Shown here: in pieces, positions 22,254 to 31,341 of the stretch
Layout: each line of letters begins with the position of its first letter
Numbering within the stretch: position 1 is the first letter of the stretch
Assembly (NCBI RefSeq): GCF_009866655.1
Contig: NZ_CP047420.1
Span: 2,666,001-2,730,000 of the forward strand
Length of the DNA stretch: 64,000 nt
Direction: 5' to 3'
DNA from: Rathayibacter sp. VKM Ac-2804
GTDB lineage: Bacteria > Actinomycetota > Actinomycetes > Actinomycetales > Microbacteriaceae
Translations under genes and position numbers: made by a program
The notes under the pieces: generated by a model
Seen by the model: only the letters and a program-made list of their open reading frames with translations
Database searches by the model: none
Told to the model about the DNA's origin: nothing

Positions 22254-22304
22254 AGGATGCGCCTCCGACGGACTGCGGGCAGGGAGACCGAAAGTCTACC
22301 CGCG

Positions 22305-23228
22305 TCACTCCCCGCGGAGGACGCCCAGCGCGTGCGCGAGGTCGTCGGGATAGGTCGCCTCGAACTGCACCCACTCCCCCGTCCCCGGGTGCGCGAAGGC
22401 CAGCCGGACGGCGTCGAGCCACTGCCGGGTGAGGCCGAGGCGCTTGGAGAGCGTGGGGTCGGCTCCGTACATCGCGTCGCCCACGCAGGGGTGGCGCTGC
22501 GCGGCCATGTGCACGCGGATCTGGTGGGTGCGGCCCGTCTCCAGACGGATCTCGAGGAGCGAGGCGAACGGGAACGCCTCGATCGTCTCGTAGTGCGTGA
22601 CCGACGGCTTGCCGTCGGCGCGGATCGCGAACTTCCAGTCCGAGGAGGGGTGGCGTCCGAGCGGCGCGTCGATCGTGCCGGTCAGCGGATCCGGGTGCCC
22701 CTGGACCACGGCGTGGTAGATCTTCTCGACCTGGCGGTCGTGGAAGGCGCGCTTGAGGTGGGTGTAGGCGCGCTCGGACTTCGCGACGACCATCAGTCCG
22801 CTCGTCCCGGCGTCGAGGCGGTGCACGATGCCCGCGCGCTCGGCGGCGCCGGATGTCGAGATCGTGAAGCCGGCGGCGGCGAGCGCGCCGAGGACGGTGG
22901 GGCCCTCCCAGCCGACGGCCGGGTGCGCTGCGACGCCGACCGGCTTGTCGATCACCACGATGTCGTCGTCGTCGTGGACGATGCCGAGCTCGGGGACCGC
23001 GATCGGGACGATGCGCGGCTCCTCGCGCGGGCTCCACTCGACGCTCAGCCAGGCACCCGCGGCGACGCGGTCGCTCTTGTCGAGCACCCGGCCGTCCGCC
23101 GTGACGCCGCCGGCGTCGATGACCTCGGCGGCGAAGGTCCGTGAGAAGCCGAGGAGCTTGCCCACGGCGGCGTCGGCGCGGAGACCGGCCAGGCCGTCGG
23201 GGACGGGCAGCGAGCGCGACTGCACCAT
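22305..23228 (-). CDS. RluA-family ribosomal RNA pseudouridine synthase (RluD-like)
   Basis: Protein of 307 residues with an N-terminal S4-like domain (1-75) and a catalytic domain holding [15 protein letters not shown], whose Asp139 is the nucleophile. [10 protein letters not shown] is the second family motif. By length and domain order it is closest to RluD, which modifies 23S rRNA helix 69; the exact target site is inferred. ATG 23228 shares one base with the lspA stop, as in many bacteria where lspA and rluD are paired. Confidence 0.9.
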   Translation of the reverse strand: MVQSRSLPVPDGLAGLRADAAVGKLLGFSRTFAAEVIDAGGVTADGRVLDKSDRVAAGAWLSVEWSPREEPRIVPIAVPELGIVHDDDDIVVIDKPVGVAAHPAVGWEGPTVLGALAAAGFTISTSGAAERAGIVHRLDAGTSGLMVVAKSERAYTHLKRAFHDRQVEKIYHAVVQGHPDPLTGTIDAPLGRHPSSDWKFAIRADGKPSVTHYETIEAFPFASLLEIRLETGRTHQIRVHMAAQRHPCVGDAMYGADPTLSKRLGLTRQWLDAVRLAFAHPGTGEWVQFEATYPDDLAHALGVLRGE

Positions 23229-23821
23229 CAGGCGCCGCCGCGCGGCTCGGACTCGACGGCCTCGGTGTCGTCCCTGTCCTCCGCGGCGGCCTGCTCGGCC
23301 TTCCGCGAGGTGCGCGTGCCGTCGAGGTTCACACCGCGCAAGCTGAGGACCACGAAGAGCCCCATCGCCGTGCAGATGGCGATGTCGGCGACGTTGTAGA
23401 TCGCCGGCAGCAGCCACGGCGTGTAGAGGAAGTCGACGACGTGGCCCAGGCCGAACGACGGCTCGCGGAACAGGCGGTCGAACAGGTTGCCGAGCGTGCC
23501 GCCGAGCAGCAGGCCGAAGAACAGCGCCCAGGCCGTCGAGCGGATGCGCCGGGCGAACCAGATCACCGCCACGACCACGCACGCGGCGATGATCGAGAAG
23601 ATCCAGGTGGAGCCGCTCGCGAGCGAGAACGCGGCCCCGGGGTTCTTCACGTAGTGCAGGATCAGCACGTCGCCGAGGACGTGGACGTCCTCGCCGAGGG
23701 TGAGCCGGGTGCTGACGAGGTGCTTCGCGGTCTGGTCGATCGCGAACACCGCGAGCGCAACGAGGCCGAGGGTGACAAGCACCCTCGGCCTGACGTTCGC
23801 TGCGGTGGTGCTACGCCCCAA
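23228..23821 (-). CDS. lspA: Lipoprotein signal peptidase LspA
   Basis: Protein of up to 197 residues with four membrane helices. NPGAAFS (60-66), GHVVDF (Asp130) and YNVADIAI (Asp146) supply the aspartate pair of this type II signal peptidase. Substrates in this window include CtaC. The longest start is TTG 23821, overlapping divIVA by 11 bases; GTG 23782 is an alternative that better fits family length. A hydrophilic, acidic C-terminal tail of about 30 residues is an extension. Confidence 0.93.
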   Translation of the reverse strand: MGRSTTAANVRPRVLVTLGLVALAVFAIDQTAKHLVSTRLTLGEDVHVLGDVLILHYVKNPGAAFSLASGSTWIFSIIAACVVVAVIWFARRIRSTAWALFFGLLLGGTLGNLFDRLFREPSFGLGHVVDFLYTPWLLPAIYNVADIAICTAMGLFVVLSLRGVNLDGTRTSRKAEQAAAEDRDDTEAVESEPRGGA

Positions 23822-24464
23822 AGCCGGGGAACGAGGACGACTCGGCCGACACCGGCTGGGTGTCGAGGTCGCGGAGCTGGCCCTCGATGTAGCTCTTCAG
23901 CTTCTGGCGGTACTCGCGCTCGAAGGTGCGGAGCTCGTCGATGCGGTGCTCGACCGTCGCGCGCTCCTCCTCGAGCTTCGCGACCTGGGCACGCTGCTTG
24001 GCCTCGGCCTCGGCGACGATGCGCGCGGCGGTGGCACGGCCCTCGGCGACGAGCGCGTCGCGCTTCTCGGCGCCCTCGCGGACGTGCTCCTCGTGGAGAC
24101 GGCGCGCGAGCTGCAGGAGTCCGCTGGAGCTCTCGGCCTCGTCGACCGGAGCCGACTGCGAGGCGGCGGGAGCGGCCTGTGCGGGAGCCGGGGTGGGCTC
24201 CGGCTCGGGCTCGGGCTCGGCCTCGGGCTCGGGGGCCTCGTCGACCACGGGAGCGGGAGCCGGAGTGGAGGCCACGGGGGCGTCCATCGGCCGCGAGTCG
24301 CCCGAGGAGAGGCGCTGGCGCAGCTCCTCGTTCTCCTGGTTCAGGCGGCGGAGCTCCACGACGACCTCGTCGAGGAAGTCGTCGACCTCGTCCTGGTCGT
24401 ATCCCTCGCGGAACTTGGTCGGCTGGAACCGCTTGTTGACAACATCTTCGGGAGTGAGCGCCAT
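23811..24464 (-). CDS. divIVA: Polar growth and septum protein DivIVA/Wag31
   Basis: Protein of 217 residues. The N-terminal membrane-curvature domain is canonical (MALTPEDVVNKRF, FREGYDQDEVDDFLDE), followed by a coiled coil, an E/P/A-rich linker of about 25 residues near 75-100 and a second coiled coil (about 110-195). In actinobacteria it marks the poles and directs tip growth, and in mycobacteria it is phosphorylated by PknA/B. ATG 24464 has AAGGTGG upstream. Preceded by a 170-bp region rich in short palindromes, so it probably has its own promoter. Confidence 0.95.
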   Translation of the reverse strand: MALTPEDVVNKRFQPTKFREGYDQDEVDDFLDEVVVELRRLNQENEELRQRLSSGDSRPMDAPVASTPAPAPVVDEAPEPEAEPEPEPEPTPAPAQAAPAASQSAPVDEAESSSGLLQLARRLHEEHVREGAEKRDALVAEGRATAARIVAEAEAKQRAQVAKLEEERATVEHRIDELRTFEREYRQKLKSYIEGQLRDLDTQPVSAESSSFPGFGA

Positions 24465-24495
24465 GGCTTTCCACCTTCGATTTCAAGTAGGTACA

Positions 24496-24542
24496 CGTTC
24501 AAGAACGTTCGGCTGGAGCTAGCAACGACTAAAGCTAGCAAC
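24496..24542. promoter_or_regulatory. divIVA upstream region with palindrome and 10-bp direct repeats
   Basis: Contains CGTTC-AA-GAACG (24496-24507) and two direct copies of AGCTAGCAAC (24517-24526 and 24533-24542, 16 bases apart), each holding the palindrome GCTAGC. The stretch is AT-rich for this genome. It is likely promoter and operator sequence for divIVA; the binding factor is unknown. Confidence 0.45.
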
Positions 24543-24634
24543 TGGGAGCGCGCGGCGCAGTGCGGGCACAGCGGAGCACGTCCGATCGACGCCAACGATA
24601 CAGGGGCCGCCGGGGGCCCGCGCACCGCCGGGGA

Positions 24635-24940
24635 TCAGACGCGCTGGAGCCAGGTGGCGATGTACATGCCCACGATCACGCAGAGCATGGTGAGACTCCA
24701 GCCGAAGTCCAGCGCGATCGGGCCGATCGAGACCGGCTTGATCACCCGGCGGAAGAAGGAGATCGGCGGGTCCGTGACCGTGTACACCGTCTCGGCAGCG
24801 ACGAGTCCGACGCCGCGGGGGCGCCATTCACGACGGATCACCCGGACGAGATCGAGCACGAAGCGCGCCCACATCGCGAAGAAGTACAGCAGGAGGACGA
24901 AGTAGAGGACGCTCGCGAAGAGCGAGATGACGGAGCTCAC
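24635..24940 (-). CDS. YggT family membrane protein
   Basis: Protein of 101 residues with two hydrophobic helices (about 8-30 and 78-97) and the family segment TDPPISFFRRVIKP. YggT proteins are commonly encoded between sepF and divIVA in Gram-positive bacteria. Function is not established; links to osmotic tolerance and division are proposed. It lies 21 bases downstream of sepF. Confidence 0.9.
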   Translation of the reverse strand: MSSVISLFASVLYFVLLLYFFAMWARFVLDLVRVIRREWRPRGVGLVAAETVYTVTDPPISFFRRVIKPVSIGPIALDFGWSLTMLCVIVGMYIATWLQRV

Positions 24941-24961
24941 CGAACGACAGGGCTCCCGGGA

Positions 24962-25477
24962 TCAGGACTTCGCGAAGAACGACGCATCGGCGTCGCTCTC
25001 GGCGGAGGCCGAATCGCCCGCGACCGTGATGTGCGACGGGGAGAGGAGGAAGACCTTGCTCGTGACGCGCTCGATGCGCCCGTAGAGGCCCTGCGAGAGG
25101 CCGCTCGCGAAGTCGATCAGGCGGCGCGCGTCGGCGTCGCTCATCTGCGAGAGGTTGATGATGACGGGGATGCCGTCGCGGAAGTTCTCCGCGATGACCT
25201 GCGCGTCGCGGTACTGCTTGGGGTGGACGGTGAGGATCTCGTTCATCTCAGCGTGTGCCGTCGCCTTCGGGGTCTGGGGGGTGGGCTTGCGGAGCGGGGT
25301 GACCGTCGCGCGGGGCTGCTGCGGGGTCTGCTCGACCGGCGGGACCGGCTGCACCGGGGAGACCGGGGCGCGGTGAGCTGTCGCGGGAGCCGCCTCGACG
25401 GTCTCGGCACGCTCGTACTCGACCTCTTCGTCGGCGAGTCCGAGGTACACCATCGTCTTCTTCAGCGGGTTGGCCAT
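24962..25477 (-). CDS. sepF: Cell division protein SepF
   Basis: Protein of 171 residues. An N-terminal amphipathic membrane-binding segment ([14 protein letters not shown]) is followed by a proline-rich linker and the SepF core from about 75 ([33 protein letters not shown]). SepF anchors FtsZ to the membrane in actinobacteria, which lack FtsA. ATG 25477 has GGAGG about six bases upstream, so the longer frame to 25507 is rejected. Confidence 0.95.
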   Translation of the reverse strand: MANPLKKTMVYLGLADEEVEYERAETVEAAPATAHRAPVSPVQPVPPVEQTPQQPRATVTPLRKPTPQTPKATAHAEMNEILTVHPKQYRDAQVIAENFRDGIPVIINLSQMSDADARRLIDFASGLSQGLYGRIERVTSKVFLLSPSHITVAGDSASAESDADASFFAKS

Positions 25478-25525
25478 CAGTGTCCTCCGTGTTGTCGTCG
25501 CACCCACAGCTGGGTCACGACGAGG

Positions 25526-26218
25526 CTACGGGCGGGCGGGCCGATTGCCGGTGATTGCCGACCCGATTCGCAGGTGTGTCGCACCCTCCGCGATCGCCTC
25601 GGCGAAGTCGTTCGACATGCCGGCCGAGATCGCGCTCGCCGCGGGGTCGATCGAGCGCACCCGCTCCGAGATCCCGCGCAGCCGCGCGAAGGCCGGGCGC
25701 GGCTCCTCGCCGAGCGGAGCGACGGCCATCACGCCGCGCAGGGCGAGCCCGCGAGCCGCGGCCAGGGCCTCCGCCAGCGGCTCGACCTCGTCGGGCGACG
25801 CTCCCCCGCGGTCGGGGTCGTCCGTCAGGTTCACCTGCAGGAAGACGTCGAGCGGCGACTGCCCGGGCTCCGGCACGCCGGTGTCGAGCAGCGGGACGAG
25901 CGCGAGCCGGTCGACCGAGTGGATCGAGCTCGCGTAGCGCCTCACCTGCCGCGCCTTCTTGCTCTGCAGCTGGCCGATGTAGTGCCAGCGCGCCGGAGTG
26001 CCGGCGAGCTCGGCCGACTTCTCCTGCGCCTCCTGGTGGCGGTTCTCCCCGAAGTCGGCGACGCCGAGCTCGAGCAGATCGCGCAGGAGGGCGACGGGGT
26101 GGTACTTGGTGACCACGATCGTGGTCAGCTCGGAGGGGTCGCGGCCGGCCGAGCGCGCGGCCTCGGCGACCTGCTCGGTCACCGAGGCCCAGCGCTCGGC
26201 CAGGTCGCGATCCACCAC
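25526..26218 (-). CDS. Pyridoxal phosphate homeostasis protein YggS
   Basis: Protein of 230 residues of the YggS/PROSC family, a single-domain TIM barrel binding PLP through Lys38 (VVTKYHP). FGENRHQEAQEK and HYIGQLQSKK are further signatures. It buffers free PLP and is routinely found next to sepF and ftsZ. GTG 26218 starts 8 bases after the ftsZ stop. The pgeF/yfiH gene that often sits between ftsZ and yggS in actinobacteria is absent. Confidence 0.93.
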   Translation of the reverse strand: MVDRDLAERWASVTEQVAEAARSAGRDPSELTTIVVTKYHPVALLRDLLELGVADFGENRHQEAQEKSAELAGTPARWHYIGQLQSKKARQVRRYASSIHSVDRLALVPLLDTGVPEPGQSPLDVFLQVNLTDDPDRGGASPDEVEPLAEALAAARGLALRGVMAVAPLGEEPRPAFARLRGISERVRSIDPAASAISAGMSNDFAEAIAEGATHLRIGSAITGNRPARP

Positions 26219-26226
26219 GGCGGCGA

Positions 26227-27387
26227 CTACTTGAGGAAGTCGGGGATGTCGAGGTCGCTCTCGTCGTCGTCGAACGACGGGTCGGCGACGGGAGCCGGCG
26301 CGGCGACCGGCGTGCTCGACCAGATCGACCCGGCGGACGGAGCCGCGACCGGGGCCGGCGCGGGCTCGCTCGACGCCTCCGCGGGCAGGCTCTGCTGCGC
26401 GCGCGGCTGGGCGACGGCGGCCGGGCCGGTCGCGCCGGGCTCACCGCCGTCGAAGCCGGCCGCGATCACGGTCACGCGCACCTCGTCGCCGAGGGTGTCG
26501 TCGATGACCGCACCGAAGATGATGTTCGCCTCGGGATGCACCGCCTCCTGGACCAGGCGCGCCGCGTCGTTGATCTCGAAGATGCCGAGGTTCGACCCGC
26601 CCTGGATGGACAGCAGCACGCCGTGCGCGCCGTCGATGCTCGCCTCGAGCAGCGGGGACGCGACGGCCAGCTCGGCCGCCTTGATCGCCCTGTCCGCACC
26701 GCGCGAGGAGCCGATGCCCATCAGCGCGGAGCCGGCGCCCTGCATGACCGACTTCACGTCGGCGAAGTCGAGGTTGATCAGACCCGGCGTGGTGATCAGG
26801 TCGGTGATGCCCTGGACACCGGCGAGCAGGACCTGGTCGGCGGTGGCGAAGGCCTCGAGCATCGAGATGCCGCGGTCGCTGATCTCGAGCAGGCGGTCGT
26901 TCGGCACGACGATGAGGGTGTCGACCTCGTTCTTCAGGGTCGCGACACCCGCCTCGGCCTGGGTCTGGCGGCGCCGGCCCTCGAAGCCGAAGGGCTTCGT
27001 GACGACACCGATGGTGAGCGCGCCGATCGACTTGGCGATGCGCGCCACGACGGGCGCGCCGCCGGTGCCGGTGCCGCCGCCCTCGCCCGCGGTGACGAAG
27101 ACCATGTCGGCGCCCGCGAGCACCTCCTCGATCTCCTCCGCGTGGTCCTCGGCGGCGCGGCGGCCGACCTCGGGGTCGGCGCCCGCGCCGAGTCCGCGGG
27201 TCAGCTCGCGGCCGACGTCGAGCTTGACGTCCGCGTCGCTGAGCAGGAGCGCCTGCGCGTCGGTGTTGATCGCGATGAACTCGACGCCGCGGAGGCCGAG
27301 CTCGATCATGCGGTTGACGGCGTTGACGCCGCCACCGCCGATGCCGACGACCTTGATCACGGCGAGGTAGTTCTGGTTTGAAGTCAC
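26227..27387 (-). CDS. ftsZ: Cell division GTPase FtsZ
   Basis: Protein of 386 residues. The tubulin signature GGGTGTG is at 103-109, the T7 synergy region (NLDFADVK) is present, and the acidic C-terminal peptide [14 protein letters not shown], used to bind SepF and other partners, ends the protein. The start is GTG 27387 with GGAGG upstream. It is separated from ftsQ by 163 bases containing an inverted repeat and TA-rich -10 candidates, so ftsZ likely has its own promoter. The encoded MerR-type FtsR at 57.5 kb is a candidate activator. Confidence 0.97.
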   Translation of the reverse strand: MTSNQNYLAVIKVVGIGGGGVNAVNRMIELGLRGVEFIAINTDAQALLLSDADVKLDVGRELTRGLGAGADPEVGRRAAEDHAEEIEEVLAGADMVFVTAGEGGGTGTGGAPVVARIAKSIGALTIGVVTKPFGFEGRRRQTQAEAGVATLKNEVDTLIVVPNDRLLEISDRGISMLEAFATADQVLLAGVQGITDLITTPGLINLDFADVKSVMQGAGSALMGIGSSRGADRAIKAAELAVASPLLEASIDGAHGVLLSIQGGSNLGIFEINDAARLVQEAVHPEANIIFGAVIDDTLGDEVRVTVIAAGFDGGEPGATGPAAVAQPRAQQSLPAEASSEPAPAPVAAPSAGSIWSSTPVAAPAPVADPSFDDDESDLDIPDFLK

Positions 27388-27407
27388 GTGTCCGGCCTCC
27401 GGGCTGA

Positions 27408-27440
27408 ACCTTAAACCTGTAGTTGAGGCTTAAAGTTATG
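27408..27440 (-). promoter_or_regulatory. ftsZ promoter region with 27-bp inverted repeat
   Basis: Arms CCTTAAACCT (27409-27418) and AGGCTTAAAG (27426-27435) match as an inverted repeat at 8 of 10 positions with a 7-base spacer. TAAGGT on the minus strand (27413-27408) could be a -10 giving a short leader that includes the GGAGG site; CATAAC at 27440-27435 is another candidate. The repeat has the form of a MerR-family operator. Confidence 0.5.
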
Positions 27441-27550
27441 CTGAGTATGCATTTGGGGTGTGGGGTCGACGGTAGGCGGAGTGCGCTCCGCCCCGCGCCA
27501 GACACGCCCGCAATCGGCAAAGAGCCGCGCGGATCCGTCCGGCGCGCCGC

Positions 27551-28774
27551 TCATCGCCGGGCGACGACGGCGGCCTGGGGCGAGGAGACGTCGTAGGAGG
27601 CGACGGTCGCCGGATCGGTCGCCGCCATCAGCTTCTCGAGGACGACCGCCTTGAGGGCCGAGTCGTCCGAGCCGCCCCAGAAGACGACCGCGCCGTCGGT
27701 GAGCGTCAGCGAGACGTCGTCCCCCGTGGTCGCCGCGGCCGAGGCGACCTGCCCCTCGAGCGACTCCGGCAGGGTCAGCAGCACCCGCGCCGTCGTGCGG
27801 AAGGCGGCGCCGGACGCCGAGCCGGTCGGCGTGCTGAGCAGCGGGTACCCCTCCTGGGCGGCCGGCGCGGTCTCGATGACGACGCCCGCCGGGTCGACGA
27901 GGTCGAACTCGGCCCCGTCGGCGATCACGCCGACAGGGGTCCGCTCGACGACGCTGACGATCAGGGTGCTGGGCGGCCGCGTCTGCACGGAGTAGCTCCG
28001 CACCAGGGGGTAGCTGCCGAGCACGCGCCCGACGGCGGCGCGGTCCACCAGCGTGAGCGGCACCCCGACCTGGTCCGAGAGCGAGTTCTGGATGTCCTGG
28101 GCGCTGACGCGCTGCGTGCCCGTGATCTCGATCGTCTTCACGGCCATCAGCGGCGAGTACGCCGCGACCGCGACGACCAGGGCGAGGAGGACCAGCGAGC
28201 CGGCCGTGACGAGGGCGATCGTGCGCCGGCGGCGGGCCCGACGGGTGAAGCGGCGGACCTCGCCGCGCTCGAAGCGCCGGCGCTCCCGCCCTGCCTTCGC
28301 GAGGGCGCGGCCCTCCGAGCCGGGCAGCACGAGGCGACGGAACGGGGTGCGTGGCGTCCGCTCCGGCTCAGCGGCCCCGGCGGAACGGGGCTTCGCGGGC
28401 TCGGCGCTCTCGGGCTTCGCCTTCTCGGGCGTCGTTCTTTCCGGCTTCGCTCTCTCGAGCCTCGCCTTCTCGGGCGTCGGAGCCGAGGCCTCCGGTACCG
28501 AGGGCGCTGCCTTCTCGGCCTTCTCCGCCCTCGCCGCCTTCTCCGCCTTCTCCGCCTTCAGGCGCTCGGCCTGCAGCTTCCCGGCCGCGCTGCGGGGCGC
28601 GGACGGCACGCGCAGCGGCGACGGCGTCGTGAGCCGGATCGGCTCGGTGGGGTGCTCGTCGCCACCGGACGGACGCCGATCCTCCGGACGAGGATCCGCG
28701 GGCGCGGGACCCACCGGACGTGCGGGCGCGGGACGCGCTCCACTCGGCGGCCGCACGCCGTCCGGCCGCTTCAT
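27551..28774 (-). CDS. ftsQ: Cell division protein FtsQ with long repetitive N-terminus
   Basis: Protein of 407 residues. Residues 1-180 are a cytoplasmic region rich in Pro, Ala, Lys and Glu with KAEK and KPE/PEKA repeats (about 70-125) and a basic stretch up to 184. A single membrane helix follows (185-206), then the POTRA domain ([18 protein letters not shown]) and the beta domain. FtsQ bridges early and late divisome proteins. The N-terminal tail is far longer than the E. coli one. ATG 28774 overlaps the murC stop by four bases. Confidence 0.93.
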   Translation of the reverse strand: MKRPDGVRPPSGARPAPARPVGPAPADPRPEDRRPSGGDEHPTEPIRLTTPSPLRVPSAPRSAAGKLQAERLKAEKAEKAARAEKAEKAAPSVPEASAPTPEKARLERAKPERTTPEKAKPESAEPAKPRSAGAAEPERTPRTPFRRLVLPGSEGRALAKAGRERRRFERGEVRRFTRRARRRRTIALVTAGSLVLLALVVAVAAYSPLMAVKTIEITGTQRVSAQDIQNSLSDQVGVPLTLVDRAAVGRVLGSYPLVRSYSVQTRPPSTLIVSVVERTPVGVIADGAEFDLVDPAGVVIETAPAAQEGYPLLSTPTGSASGAAFRTTARVLLTLPESLEGQVASAAATTGDDVSLTLTDGAVVFWGGSDDSALKAVVLEKLMAATDPATVASYDVSSPQAAVVARR

Positions 28775-30183
28775 CGTGCGACCGGCGCGACCTCGCTCGC
28801 GCCGAGCGACTCGAGCAGCTGGGGGATGATCCGGTAGACGTCGCCGCAGCCGAGCGTGATCACGAAGTCGCCCTCGCGCGCGATCTCGGCGGTGCGCCGG
28901 GCCGCGTCCTGCCAGTCGGCGAGGAACGAGACGTGCGACGGGTCGGCGAACCTCTCGCTGACGAGCGCCCCGGTGACGCCGGGCTCCGGGTCCTCGCGGG
29001 CGCCGTAGACGTCGAGGACGATGGTCTCGTCGGCGTGCTGCTCCAGCGCCTCGGCGAACTCGCGGGCGAAGAGCCGGGTGCGGCTGTAGAGGTGCGGCTG
29101 GTGCACGGCGATGATCCGGCCGGTGCCCACGACGGTCCTCGCGGCCGAGAGGGCGGCGGCGACCTCGGTGGGGTGGTGCGCGTAGTCGTCGTAGACGCTC
29201 ACGCCGCGCACTGCGCCGTGCAGCTCGAAGCGGCGCTCGGTGCCGCCGAACCCGGAGATCGCGGCGAGTGCGGGCGCGGGCTCGAAGCCGAGACCGACGA
29301 GCACGGCGAAGGCGCCGGCCGCGTTGATCGCGTTGTGGCGGCCGGGGATGCGCAGCCGCGTCGTGTACCGGCGGCCCTCGTACTCGACGGTGAAGCCGAC
29401 CGGGCCGACCAGCTCGAGGTCGACGACGCGGACGTCCGAGCCCTCGGCCTCGCCGAACGTCAGGACCTTCGGGCCGTCGATGCGGCGGGTCACGCTGACG
29501 GCGCCGGCGTCGTCGGAGGAGATCACGACCAGCTCGCGCGCACTCGAGGTGAAGGTGACGAACGCCTCCTCGAACGCCTCGAGCGAGCCGTAGTGGTCGA
29601 GGTGGTCCGGGTCGACGTTGGTGACCAGCGACACCGCGGTGTCGTAGAGCAGGAAGCTGCCGTCGGACTCGTCCGCCTCGACGACGAAGACCTCGCCGGA
29701 GCCGGCCGCGGAGGAGGTGCCGAGACCCTCGATGATGCCGCCGTTGACGAAGCTCGGGTCGGCGTCGAGACCGAGCAGACCGGTGACGATCATGCCGGTC
29801 GAGGTGGTCTTGCCGTGCGCGCCCGCGACGGCGACGAGGCGCTTGCCGCGGACCAGCCAGGCGAGCGCCTGCGAGCGGTGCAGGACGGGCAGGCCGCGCT
29901 CCTTCGCCAGCAGGTACTCGGGGTTGTCCGGCCAGAGCGCCGAGGTGACGACGACCGCCTCGGCGTCGCCGAGGTGGGCCGCGTCGTGCCCGATCGCGAC
30001 GGGGATGCCGAGCTCGCGGAGCTGCTCGATCGGGTGCGACTCGCGCACGTCGGAGCCGGTGACGCGGTGACCGGCGCGGTGGAACAGCCGCGCGATCCCG
30101 CTCATCCCCGAGCCGCCGATGCCGATGAAGTGGACCGAGCCGAGCTCGTCGGGGACGGTGATGCCGAGGTCGGGCTTGATCAC
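28771..30183 (-). CDS. murC: UDP-N-acetylmuramate--L-alanine ligase MurC
   Basis: Protein of 470 residues. GIGGSGMSG (21-29) binds the UDP-sugar, the ATP P-loop [10 protein letters not shown] is at 120-129, and HHPTEV near the C-terminal domain is conserved. It adds the first amino acid of the peptide stem. GTG 30183 lies 81 bases after the murG stop; TAAACT on the minus strand at 30252-30247 could be an internal promoter for murC-ftsQ. This is the largest gap inside the mraZ-ftsQ run. Confidence 0.96.
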   Translation of the reverse strand: MIKPDLGITVPDELGSVHFIGIGGSGMSGIARLFHRAGHRVTGSDVRESHPIEQLRELGIPVAIGHDAAHLGDAEAVVVTSALWPDNPEYLLAKERGLPVLHRSQALAWLVRGKRLVAVAGAHGKTTSTGMIVTGLLGLDADPSFVNGGIIEGLGTSSAAGSGEVFVVEADESDGSFLLYDTAVSLVTNVDPDHLDHYGSLEAFEEAFVTFTSSARELVVISSDDAGAVSVTRRIDGPKVLTFGEAEGSDVRVVDLELVGPVGFTVEYEGRRYTTRLRIPGRHNAINAAGAFAVLVGLGFEPAPALAAISGFGGTERRFELHGAVRGVSVYDDYAHHPTEVAAALSAARTVVGTGRIIAVHQPHLYSRTRLFAREFAEALEQHADETIVLDVYGAREDPEPGVTGALVSERFADPSHVSFLADWQDAARRTAEIAREGDFVITLGCGDVYRIIPQLLESLGASEVAPVAR

Positions 30184-30246
30184 GGGGCTCTCGCTTTCGG
30201 ATGGTCGGCGCGGCGTGCGGGGTGCAGCAGGCCGGACGAAGAAATC

Positions 30247-30252
30247 AGTTTA
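30247..30252 (-). promoter_or_regulatory. Candidate internal -10 box ahead of murC
   Basis: TAAACT lies in an unusually AT-rich patch of the 81-base murG-murC gap. It would give a leader of about 57 bases. No clear -35 is visible. Confidence 0.35.
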
Positions 30253-30264
30253 ACCGCGGAGGGA

Positions 30265-31341
30265 TCAGTGCGGACGGAGACCGGACCCGATGAGGTCGAC
30301 CAGTCGGCCGGAACCGTCCCGCACGCCGACGGAGGCGGCGCGGCGGCCCATGTCCGCCAGTCGCGGGACGTCCTGCAGGAGCGGCACCAGGTCGCTCGCG
30401 ACCCAGGCGGGCGTGAACGCCGCGTCCTCGACGAGGACCGCGCCGTCCGCGTCGACGACCCCGCGCGCGTTGAAGCGCTGCTCGCCGTTGCCGACCGGGT
30501 ACGGGACGTAGACCGCGGGCAGCCCCAGCGCGCTGAGCTCGCTCACGGTGGCGGCTCCCGCGCGGGAGACGGCGGCGTCCGCGGCGGCGAGGGCGAGGTC
30601 CATCCGGTCGCAGTAGGCGAGGAGATGGTAGCCGGGGACGCCGGGGTCGGTGATCTCGGCGCGGTCGCCGGTGATGTGCAGCACCTGGAACCCGGTCGCG
30701 ACGAGCGCGGCGGCACTCGCGTGCACGGTCGCGTTGATCCGCCGGGCGCCGAGCGAGCCGCCGGTGACGAGAAGGGTCCGGCGCGCGGGATCGAGACCGA
30801 AGGCGGCCATCGCCTCGTCGCGTGCGGCCGCGCGGTCCAGCTGCGCGATCTCGCGGCGCAGCGGCATGCCGACGACCTGCGCGTTCCGCAGCGGCGTGCC
30901 CTCGAAGGCGACGCCCACGAACGGCGTGAAGCGGGCGCCGAGCCGGTTGGCCAGGCCGGGCCGGGCGTTGGCCTCGTGCACCACGAACGGGACGCCGGCG
31001 CGGCGGGCCGCGAGGTAGGCGGGGGCGGCCGCGTAGCCGCCGAAGCCGACGACCGCGTCGATCCGGCGCTCGCGGAGGGTGCGGACGATGCCGTCGATCG
31101 TCGCGCGGAGGGCCGAGGGGAAGCGCAGGGCGGCGCCGTTCGGGCGGCGCGGGAAGGGCAGGCGCGGGATGACCGACAGCTCGTAGCCGCGCAGCGGGAC
31201 GAGGCGGGCCTCGAGCCCCTCGGCGGTGCCGAGCACGAGGACCTCGTCGTGAGGGTTCCGCGCGCGGATCTCGTCGGCCGTGGCCAGCAGCGGATTGACG
31301 TGGCCGGCGGTGCCGCCGCCGGCCAGGAGGAACCGGGTCAT
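30265..31341 (-). CDS. murG: Lipid II synthase MurG (UDP-GlcNAc transferase)
   Basis: Protein of 358 residues. GGGTAGHVNP (8-17) binds the lipid I pyrophosphate region and GGSLGARRIN is the second glycine loop; EANARPGLANR and the sugar-nucleotide site SRAGAATVSE are typical. It adds GlcNAc to lipid I on the inner membrane face. ATG 31341 overlaps the ftsW stop by four bases. Confidence 0.96.
   Translation of the reverse strand: MTRFLLAGGGTAGHVNPLLATADEIRARNPHDEVLVLGTAEGLEARLVPLRGYELSVIPRLPFPRRPNGAALRFPSALRATIDGIVRTLRERRIDAVVGFGGYAAAPAYLAARRAGVPFVVHEANARPGLANRLGARFTPFVGVAFEGTPLRNAQVVGMPLRREIAQLDRAAARDEAMAAFGLDPARRTLLVTGGSLGARRINATVHASAAALVATGFQVLHITGDRAEITDPGVPGYHLLAYCDRMDLALAAADAAVSRAGAATVSELSALGLPAVYVPYPVGNGEQRFNARGVVDADGAVLVEDAAFTPAWVASDLVPLLQDVPRLADMGRRAASVGVRDGSGRLVDLIGSGLRPH

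Noticed and set aside
24496-24515. LexA/SOS box upstream of wag31
   Set aside because: GTTC-AA-GAAC and GAACGTTC are palindromic, but the actinobacterial SOS box needs GAAC and GTTC four bases apart in that order, which is not met.
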